From NCBI GenBank assembly GCA_020435995.1, contig JAGQYO010000012.1, positions 1-64,000 of the forward strand: a stretch of 64,000 nucleotides of DNA, in the 5' to 3' direction. Numbering within the stretch: the first letter of the stretch is position 1; every line of letters begins with the position of its first letter. A program made the position numbers and the translations under genes. Source of the stretch: Flavobacteriales bacterium. Its GTDB lineage: Bacteria; Bacteroidota; Bacteroidia; Flavobacteriales_G; Salibacteraceae. The notes beneath the pieces are model-generated. The model saw only the letters and a program-made list of their open reading frames with translations. It did no database searches and had not been told where the DNA came from. Positions 53,941 through 63,190 of the stretch are shown here, in pieces.

Positions 53941-53969
53941 CAAAAGTATTTTAGGGGTATAGCCCACAA
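53941..53969 (-). promoter_or_regulatory. Promoter of the cco operon
   Basis: Minus-strand TTG (53967-53969), 18-bp spacer, TACTTTTG (53941-53948). This fits the Bacteroidota consensus, with the start site expected near 53935, 17 bp before the ccoS ATG. Confidence 0.65.
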
Positions 53970-53992
53970 CATGACCTTTTCCTAAAAAAAAG

Positions 53993-54006
53993 GTGACTTA
54001 TATCAG
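53993..54006. promoter_or_regulatory. FNR/CRP-type operator upstream of ccoS
   Basis: TGA-CTTATA-TCA has the half-site spacing of FNR/CRP boxes. Its centre is about 64 bp before the expected start site of the cco operon, a class I activator position. Confidence 0.45.
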
Positions 54007-54106
54007 CAAGTGTTAATGGGTGCTTATCCAAACTAAATCTAATGGTGAATAAATAAGAGAAAATGAGCGAAATAATGAAGATAAAATGAGTGTATAACGC
54101 TGAGTT

Positions 54107-57100
54107 TTATTGTACAATGAGCTTGTAAGTATAAACTTCATTTCCAAGATTAAGGCTTATCATATAGCTACCTGGTGGAAGTTTTTGACTCATTTCGATT
54201 GAAATAATTGAATGACCATCTTGATTAAAAACTGAATATTCCGACAAGTATGCCTTTCCTAAAAAGTCGGTGATGGTAATATTTATATTTTCAGGATTTC
54301 CAGACGGAATTTTTATAGAAATATTTTTACCATTATTCGGATTGGGAAATAATTCTATTTCAGAATCAGAAATATTTTTTTGAGGATCATTTACAATTTT
54401 TTGGAGATCAAAATATGTAATCGACCCGTCAAGATCAGTTTGACTTAGACGGTAATAAGTAATACCATGCGAGGGGTTCTGGTCTTTTTCGCGATATTCA
54501 GTTTTTTCGTTTGTGGTGCCTTGTCCCTCGACCCTAACCACTTCCTCAAATTCTTTTAGGTCATTTGTTTTTTCCACTAGGAAAAAATCGTTGTTTACTT
54601 CACTAGATGTCACCCATTCTAAGTCAACATTTTGAGTTTCCTCATTGAAGGTTGCGGCAAAGCTTAAAAGTTCAACGGGTAATGGGTTATTTACTGTGGT
54701 AGATGCCAATGTAAATGGACTGAAGCTAGAGACGGCACCAGCAGTTTGCACCGTTCCAGCCGTGGTATTGCCAGATGTACCCCCATTACCTTGATCTTGC
54801 CAAGTACTGCCATCCCATCTAGCTACTGTAAGTTCGTTGAGATCGTCAACTCCACCAGAATTGGGATTCCAGCCAATGGTTACAGTAACATTGCCTGGGG
54901 GATTTATTCTGTCTAAATTCCAAAATTCTCGGGTACTTATGTGATCGATACTTCCGCTTAAACTTGTGCCATAAGTTGCCCCTGGGTCGGTGTAAGTATA
55001 TTGAGCTCTAAACCTTGAAGCATTCGAATTTGGAGCGGACATTGAAATGGGTCGATAACTTGTGCCATCACCCACTGGAAACTCAAAAGCATTGTTTCCA
55101 ATTTTTTCTACTGGGCCATCTACGTGTGAATTATCACTCGCGCCTGATACTGTAGCTTCATCATTTATGTATAACAGATTGGTTGACGTTGTAACTAAAT
55201 TGCCACTGGTAAACGTCATGGTAGTACTCACTGAAATAGGCATGTTTAAAGTAATATCAGCGCTTGAATTACTCAAAGTAAATCTTCTAAATACTGGTTC
55301 GGTTGAAGCTGCTAAATCGTTGATAGATTGCGCTCCTGTTCCGTCCATAATTATAGTTCCTGTGTGTGCGGCAAATGTGATTGCATCCGCAGAGTTGATG
55401 TTAATGTCGCCCGCATAGGTACTCGCTGATGCATAGGATGGGTACATCAATCCAGTAGAGGACTTGATATAACTTACATTCCCATTATAATCATCTGGAG
55501 TGCCATTTCCTTGCATAAAATATCCCGTGCCAGAATTTGTAAAAGTTACATCACCATTAAATGAATTTCCCCCAGCGGATGCATCATTGGTCGCACCAGT
55601 TTTTGTTAAAAGAGTAGCGCTTCGATATGTCGTGCCTCTGGAATAATTTTGAGGGGCTATCCCTGTGAAGTTTCCGCCAAAATCGGAATCATAAATATTC
55701 AATATGCTTGAGCCAGTGAGTGTCAATGAGCTAGCGGCTGAGCCAAGTTGAGTAAAGTTTCTGAGATATAAAGTTCCAGCCACAAACCCACCACCACCAA
55801 TACTAATATTACCTCCTGCACTTTGGGTGGCAGTACCTCCACCACCTCCGAATTGAATACCATCTGACGCAGGGTCGGTAGCTTCCAGTATTATATTTCC
55901 ACCATAGGTATTGGAACTACTTGCAGAATTGTTACAATAAAATTCACTATTGCTAGCTGACGAGGAATTTGAAATAGATAAATCGCCAGAAATTGAAACG
56001 TTTCCTTGGCTTCCCAAATATGTTCTTTTGGTGGTTCCAGCGCCACTGTTTGAAAAAGTTGCGTTACCGCCAATGGTTATATCAGAAGTAGAGGAATTTC
56101 CTACATAGAGATATCCGTTAACGCCACTTGCGGAATTAGTTGCGATGAGGCTACCTGATAGGGTAACATCCCCAGAATTTCCAAAGTATGTGTGAATATT
56201 GTCCCCAGAACCTGAATTATTCAATGTGGTATTTCCGCCTATTGAAAGACTACTGCCCCCAGAGGTACTTATATAATGATACACATTGTCAGTACCATTA
56301 TTTGTAGATATAAAATTACCGGCTATAGAATTACCAGCTGAATTATGAGCAATGTACGAGTGATCGGTTCCCGTAGTAGTCATAGTGAGATCACTACCCC
56401 AGGTATCAGGTGTGCCATTGCCCATTAAAAAATATCCAGTGCCTGAATTAAGCATAGTACAATTTCCAATAAAAGTATTTCCGCCCGGCGAAGCATCATC
56501 AATATCGCCCGATTTTTCTAAAGACGCTGTGCCAGAGTAGGTTGTACCATACGTATAAAACCGCGGTGCTGAAAAAACAACATTACCACCCCAATTGGCA
56601 TCATATTGTATCATGTAGGCTGTACCTGTGAGCGTTAGAGCTTGGGCTGTAGCCCCCGTTTGAGTAAAGTTTCTAAAACGCAATTCACCAGCAATAAATC
56701 CTCCTCCACTTACGGTAATAGTCTTTGTAGCTGCCAGGGTTCCTGAACCCCCGTTTTGACCAAAACGAACACCGTCGCAATCTGCATTTGATGATTCAAT
56801 TGTAATATTTCCTCCATAGGTATTTACAGAGCCTGTTCTGTCATTACAATACACTTCGGAATTGGACGCGGATGAACTATTGCTAATACTTAAGTTTCCT
56901 GTTATAGCCACGTCACCGTAATTTCCAAAATAACACCGTTTGGTTGTACCTGCTCCAGAATTGGTCCATGTACTGTTGCCGCCAATGGAAACTATAGAGG
57001 CTGAGTTATTTCCAATATAAATTTCTCCAGTTGAGGCGGTGCTTGAATTTGTAGCCGTTACATTTCCACTAACAGTTAAGTTTCCAATATTGGTTAGATA

Positions 57101-60100
57101 GATACTCTTAGTTGTACCTGATGCACTGTTTGTTGCGTCTAAGTTCCCATTAATAATTACAACACTGTTGGTATTGTTGGCCATTAAAATATATCCGTTA
57201 TCGCCGGTTCCGCTATTGGTTAAGGTCACGTTATTGTTAAACGTAATGTCACCTTGATCACCTACATAGATATAGCTTGTGGTGGCCGTGCTTGAGTTGG
57301 TAAATGTGCCTGTACCGCCCACTGTGATGGTGGACGCCGTTGCATTCGAAATATATGAATAGTTTGTAGCCCCGCTTCCATTGTTATTCACTACAAGGTT
57401 ACCAGCAATGGTATTTCCGGCGCTATTTTGACCCAAGTACATGTGGTAGGTTCCAGAGTTATTCATTGTTAAGTTGCCACCAAAAATATCAGGGCTTCCA
57501 TTGCCCATTCCAAAATACCTAGACCCCGAGTTATTCAAAATTACATCCCCTGCGAAGCTATTTCCTCCTGGTGAAGCGTCATCAGATGCATCAGTTTTAG
57601 ATAAAGTGGCGGTACCTCGATAAGTTGTTCCAGTGGTGTACATTCTTCCACCGGAAAAAACAACATTTCCACCCCAATCTGAATCATAATTGTATAGGTA
57701 ACCGCTCCCAGCGTTGATCAAAGTTTGTGCTGTTGGTCCAACTTGAGTGAAATTACGGAGATAAATATCACCACCAATAAATCCTCCTGCTCCTACACTT
57801 ATCGTTCTAGTAGCCGCAAGCGTGGCACTTCCACCCGCATTTCCGAAGAATACGCCATCCGTCGAAGCATTGGTGGATGCTATGGTGATGTTTCCTCCAT
57901 AGGTTGCTACGCTATTGCTATTATGGTTGCAGTAAACTTGTGAATTTGTGGCGGTACTTGTATTCGAAATATCCAAACTTCCGGTTTGTGTAATACTTCC
58001 TTGGTTTCCAAAATAGACTCGGTTAGTTGTTCCCGCTCCTGAGTTAGTAATGGTTGTGTTTCCACCAATTATCAAGGTAGAGGTGGACACATTTGAAGCG
58101 TAAATATGGCTCGACGCACCTGTGCCACTATTGTTTAGCGTAAGATTCCCAGTGATTGTAATATCACCATCATCCGAAAAATGAATAATGCTATTGGAGG
58201 CACTTGAGGTGTTGTTGATGATGGCATTGCCACCAATACTTAATGTAGAAGCCGCATAATCGCTGATATAGAAATATGAATTGGTTCCAGAAGTAGCATG
58301 GTTTACTGTTAAGTTTCCAGCGATGGTATTTCCTGCACTGTTATAGGCCAAATACATATTGTCATCACCCGTATTATTCATCGTAACGTTACCTCCAAAA
58401 ACGTCGGGAGAACCATTGCCCATTAAGAAATATCGCGATCCAGAATTATTTAAAACCACATCGCCGGCAAAGGAATTTCCACCTTGAGAGGCGTCATCAA
58501 TCGCTCCAGTTTTTGATAAAGTCGCTGTTCCGCGATAGGTGGTGCCAGTGGTGTACATTCTTCCGCCAGAAAAAACAACGTTTCCACCCCAATCTGAATC
58601 GTAATTATAGATGTAACCTGGCCCAGAATTGATTACCGTTTGGGCCGTTGCACCGATTTGAGTGAAGTTCTTGAAATAAATGTCTCCTGCCGTAATACCA
58701 CCACCTGAAGCCGTTACTGTTTTTGTTGCCGCAAGTGTTCCGCTACCACCAGCCCCTGAAGAACCGAATAGAATTCCATCTGAATCTACATGGCTACTTT
58801 CCAGAGTAATATTTCCATTATATGCATTTACCGAGCCCGATTGGTGGTTACAATACACTTCAGAATTAGTAGCAGAGCTCGTGTTTTTTATATCTAAATC
58901 ACTTCCAAAAGTGATATCGCCTAAGTTTCCTAAATAAACCCTTTTGGTTGTTCCTGCTCCTGTATTTTCAATGGTTGATGTTCCCCCAATCGAAACCGTA
59001 GAAGTGGCTTGTTGAGCAATATAGAATTGACCAGTTGTACCGCTCGCTTGATTTCGGGCAACTAAATTTCCACCAATCGTAACATTCCCATCATCTCCAA
59101 TATAAACTATTGAATTGGAAGCAGAACTAGTTGAAATTACCGATAAGTTGCCGGTAATGTTTACCGCAGCAGAGGAGCCATCAGCTAGGTATATATAAGA
59201 ATTGGTAGCAGTAGCAGAATGGTTTACAGTCATATCTCCGCCAACGGTGAGTGTTCCTAAGTAGGCAAGGTACGCATAGGCAGAGTTACTTGCCGTTGCG
59301 CTGTTATTTACAATTAAATTTCCTGTAACAGAGAGGGTAGAAGTGTCAATACTACATAAATACAAATTACCAGTGGTACCATTGCTAGTGTTGTTCATTG
59401 TGAGATTTCCGGCTACGGTGGTTCCAACTGCTCTGTAAGCTAGGTACATACTGTTAGTTCCTGAATTATTCATAGTTAAGTTGTTGCCAAAGCTATCTGG
59501 GGAGCCGTCGCCCATCAGAAAATACCCAGAACCAGAATTATTCAGAATGGCTGTACCACTAATTGTGTTTCCACCTAAGCTTCTATCATCGATTGCATTT
59601 GTTTTTGAAAGAGTAAGAGTTCCCTGGTAGGTAGTATTATTGGTTAAGATTCTCCCTGAGCTAAAGTTAACGTTTCCACCCCAGATGGAATTGCTATTGT
59701 ATATATATCCTGTCCCTGTATTGGTTAGGGTTTGAGCCGTAGCTCCTATTTGAGTAAAATTGAACAAGTAAATATCTCCTTCAACATAGCCACCACCGCC
59801 TACTGAGATGGTTTTCGTTGCGGCTAGGGTAGCACTTCCTCCGCTTGCTCCGAATCTGTGCCCATCTGAGTCTGCGGTGGTACTTTCTAAAACAATGTTG
59901 CCGTTATAAACGCCAACGCTTCCAGTATTGTCGTTACAAAAGATGTGATTTGATGTTGCGGTTGAAGAATTGGTTAACGTCATCGTACCTCCAATTGTAA
60001 TGTCACCAGATGATCCAATAAACATCCTGCCGTTGGTTCCACCTCCCGACTGGGTATAAGTGAGGTTTCCACCTATTATAACAGTAGCATCGGCTGCAGT

Positions 60101-63001
60101 CGCTATGTAACAATCACTGTTGGCCACCGAAGATGTTCTATTCCAGGTAACATTACCATTAACGGTAACATCACCAGTATTTCCAAGTCGCGCACCACAA
60201 GTTGAGGCCGTTCCTGAAACGGTAATATCAACATTGCCATCCACTTGAAGGGTCGAACTGAATAAATCAGAAAGATAGATCCATGCCGAAGTCCCACTAC
60301 CTGAATTTGTGGCGGTAAGATTACCAGACACATAATTTCCACTAGAGTTATATCCCAAGTATATTCCACGTGTTCCACTATTCAATAACGTAAGATTTCC
60401 GTTGACAGAATCTGGAGAACCATTTCCCATCATTAAATACCCGTCATTGGTACAGTTTAAAGTTGTGTTTCCACCAAACACATTACCGCCAACACATTGA
60501 TCATCTGAGGGACCATTTTTAGTGATTATTGCTGTTCCGCCATATCGCGTACCTCTTGTAATTATTCTACCAGAAGAAAACGAAACATTGCCACCCCAAT
60601 TACAATCATAATTATATATGTATCCTTCTCCAGTGTTTGCCAAGGTTTGTGGAGTTGCCCCTGTTTGTGTAAAATTTCGGAAATACAAATCCCCAGAAAT
60701 AAAACCACCTGCTCCGACAGTAATGGTTCTTGTTGCAGCAAGGGTTCCAACGCCTGCTCCACTTCCAAAATAAATTCCATCTGCGTCCGCAACAGTATTT
60801 GCTACCACAATATTTCCATTGTAGGTCCCAACACTTCCGGATGCATTGTTGCAATAAATCTGGCTATTTGAAGCGGATGACGAATTTACTAAGGTCATGG
60901 TACCTCCAACCGAAACACTACCTGCATTTCCAATGAACATCCTGCCAGAAGTCCCCCCACCCGTTTGGGTGTACGAGAGGTCACCTGCAATATTCACCGT
61001 AGAAGCCGCTGAATTTGCGATATAGCAATCACTGTTAACACTCGATGTTGATCTTACCCAAGTAACATTACCAGCGACCTCTACACTACCTGTGTTGCCC
61101 AATCTGGCTACGCACGTCGTTGAAGTTCCGTTTACCGTGATGTCGACATTCCCATCAACTTGCAGAGTTGAAGCAGCGGCATCTGACAAATAAATCCAAG
61201 TTGAAGCACCTGTTCCTGAATTGGTAGCGCTAAGGTTTCCGCCAACATAATTACCCGCTGAATTATACCCAAGGTAAATCCCATTTTGGCCTGTATTAAC
61301 GAGTGTGAGGTCTACTTTGAAAGTGTCCGGTGTGCCATTTCCCATCAAGAGGTAGTCAGCTCCTGAACAAGTTAATGTTGCAATTCCTTCAAATACGTTT
61401 CCACCAACACATTGGTCATTAGTTGCTCCATTCTTGGTAAGCGAAGCAGTGCCTCTATATCTCGTTCCTCTGGTTATCATTCGTGGCGCAACGAAAGTGA
61501 CATTACCACCCCAGTCGGAATCATAGTTGTACATGTAGCCGCTGCCCGTAAGTGTTATACTTTGTGCTGTAGATCCTGTTTGTGTAAAATTTCGTAATTG
61601 TAATTCACCTGAGCTGAATCCAGCTCCCCCAATGGTCAATGTTTTTGTTGCGACTAGGGTTCCTGACCCACCATTGCTCCCAAATAGAATTCCATCAGCG
61701 GCAGCATTGCTGTTTGTGATGATAATGTTGTCATTATAAGTATTTATACTTCCTGTTGCGTAATGGCAAAAGACTTCTGAATTGGTGGCCGTACTAGAAT
61801 TGTCGATGGTTAAAACGCCGCTAAAAGTAACACTTCCAGAATTCCCTAACCAACAACGCCCCGTTGTACCAGACCCATTATTTGTAATACTAGTGGCTCC
61901 AGCAATTGTTACTGATGAATTGGCACCGTTCGCAATAAGAACTTGATGGCTTGTAGCAGTACTAGAGTTTACCGCATCAACTCGTCCTGAACAATTAACA
62001 GTTCCGTTATTTCCTAAATAAACGTTGGAATTGGTTGCTCCTAAACTGCTATTAGTAAGAGTTACATTTCCTACCAGGGTAGCCGATCCTGTTGTTTGTG
62101 TTCCAAAATAAACGGTACCATTAGTACCAAGTACATTATTGGTTACCGTGGTTAGGCCACCAATATGTAATGCACCAGCGTCTCCGAGATATAGCGTGTT
62201 GTTGTCAGCCGATCCAACGTTGTTTGCCAATAGATTTCCATCAACAGTGGTGCTCGATCCAGTGATGTCAGATACGTAAACGTAGGTACTGCCACTCGAA
62301 CCATTATTTGAAATTGTCAAATTTCCACTGATATATGTTCCAGCACTGTTGTAGGCCAAGTACATGTTATGCGACCCTGTATTAGTCATGATTAAATTGC
62401 CAATAATCGTATCTGGTGTGCCATTTCCTGTCATGAAATAACCGCTGCCAGCATTGGTCATTGTTAAACCGCCATTAAATACATTTCCTCCGGTTCCAGC
62501 ATCGTGCCCAGCATCATTTTTTTCCATTACTGCCGTTCCATTAAACCTAGATCCATTTAAATATAACCTAGCCGAAACACAGGTAACATTTGGGTTGAAC
62601 ACACTACCCCTAAAGTAAGTAATACCCGTTGAGGTAATACTTATGGACCCACCTGAAGTGTTATTAAAAGTGCCGTCTTCAAAATCATTTGTAGTTGCTC
62701 CATTAATGGTTAGGTTGTTTCCGTTGAGGTCAATTATTGCGGTATAGCCTACCGAGATATCGATAGATTCTATAGTCGGTGCAACGTCCAAAGTAAGGTT
62801 TACATTGCCACTAGAGTTAAACAAAGCTCGGTCGCCCGCCCCGGGAATCGAGGCACCACCCATACCTCCCGAGGTAGTGGACCAATTTCCAGTTTCATTC
62901 CAATTGTTGTTAGTGGCTCCTACCCAATAACGGTCAGCCCCTAGTAGTGTTCCAGAAATCAGAACAAACAATACCTGACAAAGTAGTTTTATGTAATTCA
63001 A
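54107..63001 (-). CDS. Giant T9SS-exported repeat protein (2,964 residues)
   Basis: Signal peptide (to about SGTLLGA), then RYWVGATNNNWNETGNWS, the common opening of large secreted Bacteroidota proteins. Residues from about 150 to 2540 hold eight modules, each with a GGN-F-G block and a GNG[ST]PD block, plus many short strands of the type GNLT-NSG that suggest a beta-solenoid. Spacing between GNGxPD codons is 1086, 915, 915, 1092, 915, 1083 and 912 bases, all in frame. Most modules have one Cys in a [EQ]VYCN motif. A beta-sandwich region follows, and the end is a T9SS type A domain (ELFPNPNNGKN...YKLIVQ). Likely surface adhesin or filament; function is inference. Monocistronic. Confidence 0.9.
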   Translation of the reverse strand: MNYIKLLCQVLFVLISGTLLGADRYWVGATNNNWNETGNWSTTSGGMGGASIPGAGDRALFNSSGNVNLTLDVAPTIESIDISVGYTAIIDLNGNNLTINGATTNDFEDGTFNNTSGGSISITSTGITYFRGSVFNPNVTCVSARLYLNGSRFNGTAVMEKNDAGHDAGTGGNVFNGGLTMTNAGSGYFMTGNGTPDTIIGNLIMTNTGSHNMYLAYNSAGTYISGNLTISNNGSSGSTYVYVSDITGSSTTVDGNLLANNVGSADNNTLYLGDAGALHIGGLTTVTNNVLGTNGTVYFGTQTTGSATLVGNVTLTNSSLGATNSNVYLGNNGTVNCSGRVDAVNSSTATSHQVLIANGANSSVTIAGATSITNNGSGTTGRCWLGNSGSVTFSGVLTIDNSSTATNSEVFCHYATGSINTYNDNIIITNSNAAADGILFGSNGGSGTLVATKTLTIGGAGFSSGELQLRNFTQTGSTAQSITLTGSGYMYNYDSDWGGNVTFVAPRMITRGTRYRGTASLTKNGATNDQCVGGNVFEGIATLTCSGADYLLMGNGTPDTFKVDLTLVNTGQNGIYLGYNSAGNYVGGNLSATNSGTGASTWIYLSDAAASTLQVDGNVDITVNGTSTTCVARLGNTGSVEVAGNVTWVRSTSSVNSDCYIANSAASTVNIAGDLSYTQTGGGTSGRMFIGNAGSVSVGGTMTLVNSSSASNSQIYCNNASGSVGTYNGNIVVANTVADADGIYFGSGAGVGTLAATRTITVGAGGFISGDLYFRNFTQTGATPQTLANTGEGYIYNYDCNWGGNVSFSSGRIITRGTRYGGTAIITKNGPSDDQCVGGNVFGGNTTLNCTNDGYLMMGNGSPDSVNGNLTLLNSGTRGIYLGYNSSGNYVSGNLTATNSGSGTSAWIYLSDLFSSTLQVDGNVDITVSGTASTCGARLGNTGDVTVNGNVTWNRTSSVANSDCYIATAADATVIIGGNLTYTQSGGGTNGRMFIGSSGDITIGGTMTLTNSSTATSNHIFCNDNTGSVGVYNGNIVLESTTADSDGHRFGASGGSATLAATKTISVGGGGYVEGDIYLFNFTQIGATAQTLTNTGTGYIYNSNSIWGGNVNFSSGRILTNNTTYQGTLTLSKTNAIDDRSLGGNTISGTAILNNSGSGYFLMGDGSPDSFGNNLTMNNSGTNSMYLAYRAVGTTVAGNLTMNNTSNGTTGNLYLCSIDTSTLSVTGNLIVNNSATASNSAYAYLAYLGTLTVGGDMTVNHSATATNSYIYLADGSSAAVNITGNLSVISTSSASNSIVYIGDDGNVTIGGNLVARNQASGTTGQFYIAQQATSTVSIGGTSTIENTGAGTTKRVYLGNLGDITFGSDLDIKNTSSATNSEVYCNHQSGSVNAYNGNITLESSHVDSDGILFGSSGAGGSGTLAATKTVTASGGGITAGDIYFKNFTQIGATAQTVINSGPGYIYNYDSDWGGNVVFSGGRMYTTGTTYRGTATLSKTGAIDDASQGGNSFAGDVVLNNSGSRYFLMGNGSPDVFGGNVTMNNTGDDNMYLAYNSAGNTIAGNLTVNHATSGTNSYFYISDYAASTLSIGGNAIINNTSSASNSIIHFSDDGDITITGNLTLNNSGTGASSHIYASNVSTSTLIIGGNTTITNSGAGTTNRVYFGNQGSITQTGSLDISNTSTATNSQVYCNHNSNSVATYGGNITIASTNASTDGVFFGNAGGSATLAATRTISVGAGGFIGGDIYLRNFTQVGPTAQTLINAGSGYLYNYDSDWGGNVVFSGGRMYTTGTTYRGTATLSKTDASDDASPGGNSFAGDVILNNSGSRYFGMGNGSPDIFGGNLTMNNSGTYHMYLGQNSAGNTIAGNLVVNNNGSGATNYSYISNATASTITVGGTGTFTNSSTATTSYIYVGDQGDITFNNNVTLTNSGTGDNGYILMANNTNSVVIINGNLDATNSASGTTKSIYLTNIGNLTVSGNVTATNSSTASTGEIYIGNNSASIVSIGGNSTWTNSGAGTTKRCYFGNYGDVAITGNLSISNSSSASNSEVYCNDRTGSVNTYGGNITIESSNADCDGVRFGQNGGSGTLAATKTITVSGGGFIAGELRFRNFTQTGATAQALTLTGTAYMIQYDANWGGNVVFSAPRFYTYGTTYSGTASLEKSGDIDDASPGGNTFIGNCTMLNSGTGYFLMGNGTPDTWGSDLTMTTTGTDHSYIAHNSAGNSIAGNFISTNNGTDNVYHYISTSGGSSLSIGGNTTLNNSGSGDNIHTYFGNSGDVTLSGSLIATNSASGVNGYLYVGNSSTSDITIGGNATFSNSGAGTTKRTYLGSQGNVSISGDLSISNSSSASNSEFYCNNSASSSNTYGGNIILEATDPASDGIQFGGGGGTATQSAGGNISIGGGGFVAGTLYLRNFTQLGSAASSLTLTGSSILNIYDSDFGGNFTGIAPQNYSRGTTYRSATLLTKTGATNDASAGGNSFNGDVTFTNSGTGYFMQGNGTPDDYNGNVSYIKSSTGLMYPSYASASTYAGDININSADAITFAAHTGTIIMDGTGAQSINDLAASTEPVFRRFTLSNSSADITLNMPISVSTTMTFTSGNLVTTSTNLLYINDEATVSGASDNSHVDGPVEKIGNNAFEFPVGDGTSYRPISMSAPNSNASRFRAQYTYTDPGATYGTSLSGSIDHISTREFWNLDRINPPGNVTVTIGWNPNSGGVDDLNELTVARWDGSTWQDQGNGGTSGNTTAGTVQTAGAVSSFSPFTLASTTVNNPLPVELLSFAATFNEETQNVDLEWVTSSEVNNDFFLVEKTNDLKEFEEVVRVEGQGTTNEKTEYREKDQNPSHGITYYRLSQTDLDGSITYFDLQKIVNDPQKNISDSEIELFPNPNNGKNISIKIPSGNPENINITITDFLGKAYLSEYSVFNQDGHSIISIEMSQKLPPGSYMISLNLGNEVYTYKLIVQ

Positions 63002-63023
63002 AATAAGAAAATGACTTAACCTT

Positions 63024-63031
63024 CAAAGGTA
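63024..63031 (-). promoter_or_regulatory. Candidate -7 element for the giant T9SS gene
   Basis: Minus-strand TACCTTTG (TAnnTTTG match) 22 bp upstream of the start codon. No TTG at the usual distance was found. Confidence 0.4.
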
Positions 63032-63190
63032 ATAATTGCTCCTTTCTTTTTAAATGAATTGGATGTCGAACATTTTGTTTCGTTGAACGGCTATAAATGA
63101 GTGCCATCAAGGGAGTTATTCTTAAGCTATGCCAACTTATTTATTGCTTTAACAACACCCAGACCCTAGTTTTTCATTACCTAAAAGTCC

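Noticed and set aside
54107-63001. Many open frames of 60-118 codons on both strands inside this gene
   Set aside because: They repeat with the module period and are shadows of the giant reading frame.
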